Source: Mycoplasmatota bacterium
GTDB lineage: Bacteria; Bacillota_I; Bacilli_A; Izemoplasmatales; Hujiaoplasmataceae
NCBI GenBank assembly: GCA_018622675.1
Contig: CP076020.1
Span: 620,001-684,000, forward strand
Direction of reading: 5' to 3'
DNA: 64,000 bases
The position numbers and the translations under genes are program-made. The notes beneath the pieces were generated by a model. The model was given only the letters and a program-made list of their open reading frames with translations. It was not told the origin of the DNA and made no database searches. This document shows, one piece after another, positions 56,237 through 64,000 of this stretch (its first letter is position 1; each line of letters opens with the position of its first letter).

Positions 56237-57640
56237 ATGGATGTTTTTGAAATTATACCTAATAATTTTTTTAATTTATTATCAGGTAAGAATAGGTCGA
56301 TTTATGTTAATTGTCTACTAGAACTCTTTAGGGTTTATGAACAAGGATCAATATTAGGAATGGATAAGGAGATTGCAAGACAAGCTTTAGAGGATTATTT
56401 AGATCTTAATCCATTAGAAGAAGAAATTGAAACTGATGATGAAGAAACTGAATGGACCAATCGTGACCGTGCAAATCAAATTTTAAGACGTTTAGAAAAA
56501 ACTGAATGGATTGATATAGATATCAATAATAATTATGAGGAAATTATTAATTTTAGAGATTATGCTATAACAATCATTGAAGCTTTACAAGAAATATCTA
56601 ATGATAGTTTTTATGAAAACACTGAAGATGATGGTCATGAGTTTAGAGGGTACATTTATACTTCATATTCATTATTGAATAGCGATTATGGCGAATACGG
56701 GATGGTGCTAGACCAAGTATATAAAAATACTTTAGCTTTTGTTAGAGAAATTAGAAAATTAGATTCTAGGTTAAAGTATTATATTAAATCTATAGTTGAT
56801 CATTCTGAGATAAAAGATTTAATTAATTATTTAATTAATTATAAATCAGAACTGATGGATAAAGCTTATAGAAGACTAAAGACTTCAGACAATATTAATA
56901 AATATCGAGCTGATATTGTTCGAAAACTAGAAAAAATACAAGAAGATAAGTTTGTGATGGAGATACTAGCAAAAGAACATCTTGTAAAATCTCATAATAA
57001 TTATGAGATGGCAATGATGAAAGTGAATAAAAAAATCGATGATATTATTGATATATATAATTCTGTATCTTATATTATTGATGAAATTGATAATAAAAAT
57101 AAAGTATATGTAAACACAACCATTGCCAAAATTAAATTTTTATTATCCGATGATGAAAATGTGATAAGTAAATTAACGAAAATTTTAAGTTTTACAGCCG
57201 AAAGTGTTAAAAACAACCAAAGCAAAAAAGCTTTAAATATAATAAGACCGATGTTTACCTTATCGACATATCAACAAATTTCGAAAGATTCATTGTATAC
57301 ACCAAGAGGTATATATAAACATATCGAAAATCAATTTTTAGAAGAAAATGATCATGGCTTTGATCAAACATTAAGAGATGAGTTTTACAGAGAATTTGAA
57401 ATTCATTATTCAGAAGAAGTTATTCAAAAGTATTTAGATGAATATTTTAGAAAAAACTCACTAATAAAGGCTAGTGATATAATAAATGCTGATATGAGTG
57501 ATGAAGCCATATTAAGGCTATTATATATCCTGGTTTATGCTGGGGATGAAATGAATTATTATATTCAACCATTGAACAACAAGATAAATAACTCAAGATT
57601 TATTATTGATGATTTTGAAATCATTAAGGGGGAAAATTAA
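56237..57640 (+). CDS. jetA: JetA-family (MukF/kleisin-like) subunit of a Wadjet-type SMC complex
   Basis: A 467-residue protein recognised as Wadjet JetA-like from its N-terminal segment (FEIIPNNFFNLLSGKNRSIYVNCLLELFRVYEQGS), predominantly helical sequence and place before jetB-jetC. By analogy with MukF it would bridge the SMC heads through N- and C-terminal winged-helix regions. An acidic patch lies near residues 55-72. AGGAAG precedes the ATG. It is followed without a gap by jetB. Family call is from pattern recognition, not a database search. Confidence 0.75.
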   Translation: MDVFEIIPNNFFNLLSGKNRSIYVNCLLELFRVYEQGSILGMDKEIARQALEDYLDLNPLEEEIETDDEETEWTNRDRANQILRRLEKTEWIDIDINNNYEEIINFRDYAITIIEALQEISNDSFYENTEDDGHEFRGYIYTSYSLLNSDYGEYGMVLDQVYKNTLAFVREIRKLDSRLKYYIKSIVDHSEIKDLINYLINYKSELMDKAYRRLKTSDNINKYRADIVRKLEKIQEDKFVMEILAKEHLVKSHNNYEMAMMKVNKKIDDIIDIYNSVSYIIDEIDNKNKVYVNTTIAKIKFLLSDDENVISKLTKILSFTAESVKNNQSKKALNIIRPMFTLSTYQQISKDSLYTPRGIYKHIENQFLEENDHGFDQTLRDEFYREFEIHYSEEVIQKYLDEYFRKNSLIKASDIINADMSDEAILRLLYILVYAGDEMNYYIQPLNNKINNSRFIIDDFEIIKGEN

Positions 57641-58246
57641 ATGATATTAGAAAATTTTGACGAACTAAATGTAGGACAAAAGAAACTATTTGCTAAAACT
57701 TGCTTAAGGCTTTTATCAAACAGTTTTCTAGCTAAAGACAAAGAAGATAATAAAGAAATGTATTACTTTATTATCAGCTTTAAACAATACTTTGATGAGT
57801 ATTTTGATGTCATGGATTATGAATTGATTTTAGATAGAGAAATGGGCGCAGTTCAATTGATTCATAGAGATAATAATAATTTATTAAGATTAAAGAAAGA
57901 TGAGTCAATCGTTTTGTTAATTTTAAGAATTTTGTTCCATGAACATTTAGTTAAAACCTCTGTAAATGATAATGTGATTATTAAGGTTGATGAAATTCAT
58001 GATTACTATGATTCTTTAGAGTTGAAGAAAAAAATTAATAAAACCGATTTAGTTAAAATATTAAGGTTGTTTAAAAGAAATAACTTAATTGAAACGCTTG
58101 GAGATATAACAAAAACTTCAACACCAATTATCATCTATCCAACGATTTTACTTGCAATTAATACACAGACAATTAATGATGTATATAATATTATTAACCA
58201 TATTGAAAACAAAACAGGAAGTGACACTAATGAAGAAGTTAACTAG
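57641..58246 (+). CDS. jetB: JetB-family (MukE-like, DUF4194) subunit
   Basis: A 201-residue protein resembling DUF4194/JetB. The N-terminal helix LNVGQKKLFAKTCLRLLSNSFLAKDKEDN, a YYFIISFKQYFDEYF segment and a winged-helix C-terminal half (RLFKRNNLIETLG...IYPTILLAI) are the usual parts. In Wadjet and MukBEF complexes this subunit binds the kleisin and DNA near the SMC heads. The ATG directly follows the jetA stop. The end overlaps jetC by 17 nt. Confidence 0.75.
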   Translation: MILENFDELNVGQKKLFAKTCLRLLSNSFLAKDKEDNKEMYYFIISFKQYFDEYFDVMDYELILDREMGAVQLIHRDNNNLLRLKKDESIVLLILRILFHEHLVKTSVNDNVIIKVDEIHDYYDSLELKKKINKTDLVKILRLFKRNNLIETLGDITKTSTPIIIYPTILLAINTQTINDVYNIINHIENKTGSDTNEEVN

Positions 58247-61200
58247 AGTAAGATTAATTAATTGGCACTATTTCGCTAATGAAACAATCGATATTAAAAA
58301 CAACACCTTAATAACGGGTCAAAATGCTACTGGAAAATCAACAATTGTAGATGCTATAGCATTTGTGTTAACTGCAGGTGACCAAATATTCAACTTAGCT
58401 GCTAATGATAAAAGTAAACGTGACTTAAGAGGTTATGTTAAGTGTAAACTAGGAATAGACAATCAAGAATATTTAAGAGCGGGAGATACTACTGGTCACA
58501 TTGCATTAGAATTTTATGATGAAGTAAAGCAAAATTACTTTACTGTTGGGACTATCATTGACATAGTAGGAGAGATTATACCACCGAAAGTTCTATTCTA
58601 TGAGTATGATGACCAAATTAATGAAAATTTGTTTGTTGATGATGAAGGAGTTATTCTAACAACAATCAATTTCAAGAAAACTAAGCAAGCTCAAAAAGTA
58701 CATTTAACTAGAAAAGAGGCAAAATACTCTTTTAGAAAAAAATTTGGTTCAATCAACGAAAACTACTTTTCACTATTACCAAAAGCTTTAGCATTTAAAC
58801 CGATTTCGGATGTTAAAGAATTTATATATAAATATCTACTAGAAGAAAGAGTGTTAGATGTAGAATCTATTAAAGAATCTATTCGATCTTATAAAGATTT
58901 AGAAGCTACATTGAAAATCATTAAAGAAAAAGTAAGTGACTTAGATGATATTGCGAAAACTTACGAAGAGATACAGGAAAATATTTCTCAAAAAGAATTT
59001 TATGAATATTTTCTTCAATTGTTAGAAATTGAGAATATCAAGGATTCAATTGACAAAGAAAATAAAAAATTAGAAAAAGTTATTTTAGATAAAGAGCAAA
59101 ACAATAATCTTTTGGCTGAGTTGGAAGAACAGCTTGAGTTATTAGATGAACGCTCTAAAGAAGTATATTCAATGTTGTCAAATAATGATACCTTCAAAGC
59201 GGATGAAATATATGATAAAGAAATGAGCAACCTTACAAAGAAAATAAATGAACAAACGGAAATGCGTGATTATGCGAAGACCAAAGCGAAAGCGATGAAG
59301 GAAGTAATTGAAGATTTAAATGGTGAATTTAATCAAAAAGCATATAAACAATTATCAAAAATTGATTTAATTAATATTGATGATGAGAATTATGAAAGCA
59401 CAAAATTAAAGCTGATTCAAATTGAAAAAGACTTAAACAATATCGTTGACAATAACCGTTCTGAATACGGGAAATATCAACATGTTAAACAAGGTTTAGT
59501 AAATGATATAAATGATGTTTATCAGACTCTTAAAGGACTAGAAAACAATAAACTTAAATATGATCCTATGACTTTGAAACTACAAAGTGCAATCATAGAG
59601 GGAGTTAAACAACAATACAACGTCGATATCAATGTCCATATTTTATGTGAATTACTTGAGATTACTGATCCTAAGTGGCAAGATACTATAGAAGATTATT
59701 TAGGTAGACAAAGATTTAATTTAATCGTAGAACCGAGATATTTTGATTTAGCCCTTAGTGTCTATAATCAAATTAAAGACTCTTTAAATATTTATGGTAT
59801 TGGCTTGGTCAACACAAAAAAAATACAAAAATTTGATCAATATAGGCCTAACTCATTAGCATCAATCATCGACTCAGATAATAAAGATGCAAAACACTTT
59901 ATTAACATGACATGTGGAAATTTAATCATGGTTGATCAAGTATCAGAATTAGAAAATTATTCTCAAGCAATAACTTTAAGTGGAATGGTCTATAGATCTT
60001 TTACAGTTCGTTCCCTATATAAACTAAAAGACAAACCATTTATTGGTAAAAATGCAAAAACAGCCCAATTAGATACATGGAGAAAAAAAGCAAAAGAGCT
60101 TAGTCTTGAACACCAAAGAATTAATAATATGATGTCTAATATAAATGAAGAAAATTTATTAATTAAAAAGTTGAATTTAGGACATTATATTTCAATGTTG
60201 AAAAACTATTATTCAGTAGATAGTTTAAAAGAGAAGAGAAAAACATTAGCTGAAAAGAAAAGAAACCTTCCACAAGAGAGTTTAAAAGACTTAAGAGTCG
60301 AGTATGAAAATATCAGGGAAGAAATTAGAAATTATAATGTTAGTCGACAAAAAGCATATGAAAAGAATGGTTCTCTAAATAATAAAGAAAGCAATATTCA
60401 TGATAAGTTATTAGAATACGAAACTTCATTACGTGATGTAAATCAAGTGATTAACGAACAAACTGAAGAAAATCCTGGACTTAGAGAAAAAGCTGAAGCT
60501 CTATTCAAAGAGGAACTCTCTCAATTAAGTATTCAGGATATTTTAGAGAGTTATTCTCATAAAATCACAAGAGAATTAAATAATATTAACCACTTAGAAG
60601 ATTCTTTACGAACAAAACAAATCCAATACACTCAAAAATATAACTTAAGTTATCAGTTTGGTTTAGATTATATTGATGAATATTTAGACGAAAGGAATAA
60701 ATTAGTTAAATCTGAATTAGTTAAATATGAATCTAAAGTAAGAGAAGCAAGAGAAGTGGCCGAAAAATTATTCAAAGAAGATTTTATGTCTAAGTTACGT
60801 AATTATATTATTTCTGCTCAAGAAGAGATCAAAAAAATTAATGAAACTTTAGAAAATATTCGTTTTGGTGAAGATAGTTATGAATTTATTTTTCCAAAAA
60901 GTAAAGAGTATGGCGACTATTATGATATGGTTTTATCTGATGAAGCGATTAAATCGGGTGAAGAGATATTTAACTATGACTTTGAGATGAAATATCAAAG
61001 ACAGTTAGAAGAGTTGTTTATTAACCTAGCATCTGAGGATTTGAATTCTAAGGGTAGCGTAAACAAATTCACTGATTACCGTACTTATATGGATTATGAT
61101 ATATTAATTACTAATAAATCTGGTGATAAAATTAATTATTCAAAAGTATTTAAAGAAAAATCAGGTGGAGAAACTCAAGTTCCGTTTTATGTAGCTACTT

Positions 61201-61472
61201 TAGCATCTTTTGTAAGAGTGTTTGAGCAAGCTTCAAGAAAAGTTAATCAAGAATCAATAGGTTTAATTTTATTTGATGAGGTATTCGATAAAATGGATTC
61301 ATCGAGAATTAAAGCAATGATGAAGTTTATCCAAAAATTGCCAGTTCAGATTATGCTTTCAACACCACCGCAAAAAATGGAAATCTTACAAAAGTATACA
61401 GATACAACTGTGATTACGTTGAGAGATGGAAAAAAAGCAAGAACAATGCAATTAAATAAACAAGACGCTTAA
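58230..61472 (+). CDS. jetC: JetC-family (MukB-like) SMC ATPase
   Basis: A 1080-residue SMC/SbcC-type ATPase. Walker A GQNATGKST lies at residues 30-38, the signature SGGETQ near 978 and Walker B LILFDE near 1012-1017, at opposite ends as in all SMC proteins. Long charged coiled-coil arms (about 230-450 and 620-880) flank a hinge-like region (about 465-610). I chose ATG 58230 (AGGAAG 7 nt upstream, start MKKLTRVRLINWHYF), not the 26 codons open upstream. A strong terminator follows, with no jetD. Confidence 0.85.
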   Translation: MKKLTRVRLINWHYFANETIDIKNNTLITGQNATGKSTIVDAIAFVLTAGDQIFNLAANDKSKRDLRGYVKCKLGIDNQEYLRAGDTTGHIALEFYDEVKQNYFTVGTIIDIVGEIIPPKVLFYEYDDQINENLFVDDEGVILTTINFKKTKQAQKVHLTRKEAKYSFRKKFGSINENYFSLLPKALAFKPISDVKEFIYKYLLEERVLDVESIKESIRSYKDLEATLKIIKEKVSDLDDIAKTYEEIQENISQKEFYEYFLQLLEIENIKDSIDKENKKLEKVILDKEQNNNLLAELEEQLELLDERSKEVYSMLSNNDTFKADEIYDKEMSNLTKKINEQTEMRDYAKTKAKAMKEVIEDLNGEFNQKAYKQLSKIDLINIDDENYESTKLKLIQIEKDLNNIVDNNRSEYGKYQHVKQGLVNDINDVYQTLKGLENNKLKYDPMTLKLQSAIIEGVKQQYNVDINVHILCELLEITDPKWQDTIEDYLGRQRFNLIVEPRYFDLALSVYNQIKDSLNIYGIGLVNTKKIQKFDQYRPNSLASIIDSDNKDAKHFINMTCGNLIMVDQVSELENYSQAITLSGMVYRSFTVRSLYKLKDKPFIGKNAKTAQLDTWRKKAKELSLEHQRINNMMSNINEENLLIKKLNLGHYISMLKNYYSVDSLKEKRKTLAEKKRNLPQESLKDLRVEYENIREEIRNYNVSRQKAYEKNGSLNNKESNIHDKLLEYETSLRDVNQVINEQTEENPGLREKAEALFKEELSQLSIQDILESYSHKITRELNNINHLEDSLRTKQIQYTQKYNLSYQFGLDYIDEYLDERNKLVKSELVKYESKVREAREVAEKLFKEDFMSKLRNYIISAQEEIKKINETLENIRFGEDSYEFIFPKSKEYGDYYDMVLSDEAIKSGEEIFNYDFEMKYQRQLEELFINLASEDLNSKGSVNKFTDYRTYMDYDILITNKSGDKINYSKVFKEKSGGETQVPFYVATLASFVRVFEQASRKVNQESIGLILFDEVFDKMDSSRIKAMMKFIQKLPVQIMLSTPPQKMEILQKYTDTTVITLRDGKKARTMQLNKQDA

Positions 61473-61480
61473 TACTTATT

Positions 61481-61518
61481 AGAGTTGATTCCTTTAAGAA
61501 ATCAACTCTATTTTTTTG
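61481..61518 (+). terminator. Intrinsic terminator closing the jetABC operon
   Basis: TAGAGTTGATT, 9-nt loop, AATCAACTCTA and TTTTTTT, starting 8 nt after jetC. Confidence 0.92.
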
Positions 61519-61587
61519 TATATTTTTTTATTATTTATATATTTTATGTTATGATAATCTAGTGTAATCATTCATATGGGGGCTAAT

Positions 61588-62313
61588 ATGCAAAGATATT
61601 TTATAGAAAAAGAGCAAATTCATGATCAGTCAATAACTATCAGCAATGGTGATTTCCATCATATTAAAAATGTGATGAGATATAATATTAATGATAAAGT
61701 CATTGTTAACACAAATGATGGCCATATTTTTTTGTGTAAGATTGTCGCTTTTCAAGTTGATAAAGTTGTTTTGAATATAATTAATGAAGTTGAATCACAA
61801 AATAATATTTTAAATTTAGATTTAGGTCTAAGTTTGACTAAGAAGGATCATTTTGAACTTGCATTAAAGAAAATAACTGAATTAGGAGTTTCAGGTATTA
61901 TCCCACTAGAGACTGAAAGATCAATCATCAAAATTAAAGACTTTCAAAAGAAGAAAGAGAGATATACTTTGATTTGTAAAGAAAGTTCTGAACAATCTGA
62001 ACGTACTATTTTACCTGAAATTTATCATTTACAGACAATAGATTCATTAAATCTTGAATCATATGATCATTTATTTGTTGCATATGCTAGGGAAGAAAGT
62101 AAGTCTTTAAAATCATATTTTAACAATATCAATAAATCTGATCGTACAATTGTTTTAATTGGACCTGAAGGTGGATTTACTCAAAAAGAAATTAGTAGAT
62201 TAATTGATAAGGGTTTTAAAACCGTTTCCTTAGGGAAGACAATATTAAGGGCAGAGACAGCTGCAATATATTTAACATCAGTATTTAGATATACAATGGA
62301 GGAAGAATCATGA
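61588..62313 (+). CDS. rsmE: 16S rRNA (uracil(1498)-N(3))-methyltransferase
   Basis: A 241-residue SPOUT-fold methyltransferase modifying U1498 of 16S rRNA. The N-terminal PUA-like part starts MQRYFIE. The knotted SAM site has LIGPEGGFTQKEI near residue 192 and VSLGKTILRAETA near 215. ATG 61588 is chosen over in-frame ATG 61576 because GGGGGC lies between them and the family starts MQRYF. The end overlaps mtaB by 4 nt. Confidence 0.93.
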   Translation: MQRYFIEKEQIHDQSITISNGDFHHIKNVMRYNINDKVIVNTNDGHIFLCKIVAFQVDKVVLNIINEVESQNNILNLDLGLSLTKKDHFELALKKITELGVSGIIPLETERSIIKIKDFQKKKERYTLICKESSEQSERTILPEIYHLQTIDSLNLESYDHLFVAYAREESKSLKSYFNNINKSDRTIVLIGPEGGFTQKEISRLIDKGFKTVSLGKTILRAETAAIYLTSVFRYTMEEES

Positions 62314-63602
62314 AAGTAGCATTTCATACATTAGGATGCAAAGTGAATGCATATGAAACAGAAGCCATTATGGAACTGTTTATGGAAAAAGGATTTGAAA
62401 TAGTAGATTATGAAGAGTTTAGTGATGTATATATTGTTAATTCATGTATGGTTACAAACTCAGGTGAAAGAAAATCAAAACAAATGATAAGAAGGCCTAT
62501 ATCCATTAATCCAAATGCAATTATTATTGTAATGGGTTGTTTATCTCAATTGAAAGCAAAAGCAATGCTTGACATTCCTGGTGTAAAAATTGTTTTAGGG
62601 ACAAAAAATAGACATTTAATTATAGATTATTTAAATGAATATCTTAATAACAAAGTACCTTTAGACAAATCTGAAAAACTTGAAAAAGATGAAAGTTTTG
62701 AAAATTTAGAAATCAATCGTTTTAAAAATCACAAGCGCGCTTTTTTGAAAATACAAGATGGATGTAATAATTTTTGTACTTATTGCATCATTCCTTATAC
62801 TAGAGGTAGAATTCGTTCAAAAACAAAAGATATTATTCTAGAAGAGGTTAAAGAGTTAGTTGCTAATGGACATATAGAAATAGTTCTTACAGGTATACAC
62901 ACTGGTGGATATGGTGAAGATTTAAAAGATTATAGTTTTGCAGATTTATTAAAAGATCTTGAAGTAATTGATGGTTTGAAGAGAATTCGAATATCATCAA
63001 TAGAAATAACTGAGCTGGATGAAAAAGTTTTAGAGGTCATTGCTAATTCTCATAAAATAGTTAATCATTTACATATACCATTACAAAGTGGTAGTGAAAA
63101 GATATTAAAACTTATGAATAGAAAATATACTAAAAAAGAATTTTTATCTAAAATCAGAGAAATAAGAAGTGTTTTTAAAGAAGTTGCAATTACAACTGAT
63201 GTTATCGTTGGTTTTCCTGGAGAAACTGACCAAGACTTTAAGGAAGCTTACGACTTTATAAAAGAAGTTAATTTTCAAGAACTCCATGTCTTTCCTTATT
63301 CTAGAAGACAAGGAACACCTGCTGATAAAATGAAAAATCAGGTGAATGGTAAAGTCAAAAAAGAACGTGTTCACCAACTACTTGAATTAAGTGATATTTT
63401 AAAAGAAAAGTATATGAAATCTCAAATTAATAAGACAAAATCCGTTATTATTGAACAAGAAAAAGATGGTTGGTATTTTGGACATTCCAAAGACTATTTA
63501 TCAGTTAAAATTAAATCTGATATAGATATTATTGGCAAAGAAAAACTAGTTGTCTTAAATCAAATTGATTTTCCAAATATAGTTGCAACCATTAAAAAAT
63601 AG
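62310..63602 (+). CDS. mtaB: tRNA t6A37 methylthiotransferase
   Basis: A 430-residue radical-SAM methylthiotransferase forming ms2t6A37. The N-terminal cluster cysteines are C10, C46 and C77, the radical-SAM motif is C152-x3-C156-x2-C159, and a TRAM-like tail follows. The start KVAFHTLGCKVNAYETEA identifies MtaB rather than MiaB or RimO. It is coupled to rsmE by an ATGA overlap, a common pairing in Bacillota. Confidence 0.94.
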   Translation: MKVAFHTLGCKVNAYETEAIMELFMEKGFEIVDYEEFSDVYIVNSCMVTNSGERKSKQMIRRPISINPNAIIIVMGCLSQLKAKAMLDIPGVKIVLGTKNRHLIIDYLNEYLNNKVPLDKSEKLEKDESFENLEINRFKNHKRAFLKIQDGCNNFCTYCIIPYTRGRIRSKTKDIILEEVKELVANGHIEIVLTGIHTGGYGEDLKDYSFADLLKDLEVIDGLKRIRISSIEITELDEKVLEVIANSHKIVNHLHIPLQSGSEKILKLMNRKYTKKEFLSKIREIRSVFKEVAITTDVIVGFPGETDQDFKEAYDFIKEVNFQELHVFPYSRRQGTPADKMKNQVNGKVKKERVHQLLELSDILKEKYMKSQINKTKSVIIEQEKDGWYFGHSKDYLSVKIKSDIDIIGKEKLVVLNQIDFPNIVATIKK

Positions 63603-63626
63603 CATTCAACAAGAATGCTATTTTTT
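63600..63626. terminator. Bidirectional intrinsic terminator after mtaB
   Basis: TAGCATTC, loop AACAA, GAATGCTA and TTTTTT. An A-run precedes it, so it can also end the convergent gene whose stop lies in the right arm. Confidence 0.88.
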
Positions 63627-64000
63627 GATTTCATCAACTATTTGGTAGGTGATTACATTTTCATTATCATGGTTTTCTAAATGATAAGCTTTTTTAGAAT
63701 CAATGTATTGTGGTAGTTCATAGAGATATGCAATCATATCAAACAAAATTTGATGTTTATCAATCAATTTTCTTAGTTTTTTGAACTTTTGGGATATATA
63801 ATATTTACCAATATTTTGGTTGCTTTTGTTTTTGAATAGAAAAACTAATTTATTTTGTTTTTTATTAGGAGAAATATTGCTTTTAGCTTGAACTAGATCA
63901 TTTAAGTGTTTTTGATAAAACTTAATATACTTTTTTACTTTTCTTTTGCCTTTCTTTTTTAAAGAACTATAGGTATTTGTGTCATCAGTTATATAATTGT
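63618..64000 (-). CDS. Unknown protein, C-terminal part (truncated by window edge)
   Basis: A minus-strand frame is open from the right edge to TAG at 63618-63620, giving 126 or so residues. The visible part is very lysine-rich (KKKGKRKVKKYIKFYQKHL near the edge) and ends YQIVDEIKK. Predicted soluble and helical, with no membrane segment or motif I recognise. The uninterrupted frame in AT-rich sequence and the shared terminator support a real gene. Confidence 0.65.
   Translation of the reverse strand, partial: NYITDDTNTYSSLKKKGKRKVKKYIKFYQKHLNDLVQAKSNISPNKKQNKLVFLFKNKSNQNIGKYYISQKFKKLRKLIDKHQILFDMIAYLYELPQYIDSKKAYHLENHDNENVITYQIVDEIKK

Noticed and set aside
58152-58229. 26-codon N-terminal extension of jetC
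   Set aside because: It is a +frame shadow of the jetB end. ATG 58230 has the Shine-Dalgarno and starts at the conserved N-terminal strand before Walker A.

Overview
The window is AT-rich bacterial DNA that uses the standard genetic code: TGA closes many genes and tryptophan is TGG. Ribosome-binding sites are Shine-Dalgarno-like (AGGAGG, AGGTGA), promoters are sigma-A-like with many extended -10 boxes, and HrcA/CIRCE controls the chaperone operon. Gene content and composition suggest an anaerobic low-GC Bacillota lineage, most plausibly an Izemoplasma/Haloplasma-type relative of the Mollicutes. That placement is inference and rests on no marker-gene comparison. No tRNA, rRNA or CRISPR array was seen.

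Layout. (1) 1-14206: one long plus-strand operon for anaerobic purine breakdown, with hydantoinase HyuA, aminohydrolase SsnA, a dihydroorotate-dehydrogenase-like ferredoxin protein, xanthine dehydrogenase XdhA/C/B, adenine deaminase, two PLP lyases, YgeY, YgeW and ThpR. A convergent guanine deaminase follows. (2) 14850-21770: a Fic protein lacking its catalytic histidine, lipoate-protein ligase, and the glycine cleavage operon gcvT-gcvH-gcvPA-gcvPB plus cvpA. (3) 21756-24520, minus strand: ispG and a membrane diguanylate cyclase. (4) 24570-30752: ilvE, then gdhA-DUF1015-serC-serA. (5) 30793-34518: a tandem-PAS protein, rpmG (L33), a metallo-beta-lactamase-fold hydrolase, and a 5TM-PAS-GGDEF-HD-GYP protein. 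(6) 34543-36193: a remnant of a sugar ABC ATPase and an intact ISL3-family element with an 8-bp target duplication. (7) 36195-50924: sugar metabolism, including a PfkB kinase, aldose epimerase, aldo/keto reductase, the divergent xylR / xylA-xylB-xylG-xylH-xylF locus, and two Gfo/Idh/MocA oxidoreductases. (8) 51010-55771: hrcA-grpE-dnaK-dnaJ behind two CIRCE elements. (9) 55781-61518: a PadR-type regulator followed by a JetA-JetB-JetC (Wadjet/MukBEF-like) SMC operon with no JetD nuclease. (10) 61588-64000: rsmE, mtaB and a truncated unknown gene.

How it fits together. Adenine and guanine are deaminated by Ade and GuaD. Xdh makes xanthine (or works on urate), and the HyuA/SsnA/YgeY/YgeW/PLP-lyase set dismantles the opened ring to ammonia, carbamoyl groups and C3/C2 acids. 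The lipoate, glycine-cleavage, serine and glutamate dehydrogenase genes nearby could handle glycine, one-carbon units and ammonia. Xylose is the visible sugar substrate.

Most notable: the PadR-JetABC operon without JetD, with 15-bp-period repeats in its leader; a shared palindromic element in the spacers of the fic, ilvE and gdhA promoters; a histidine-less Fic protein; and a transposase start codon buried in a perfect 12-bp inverted repeat.
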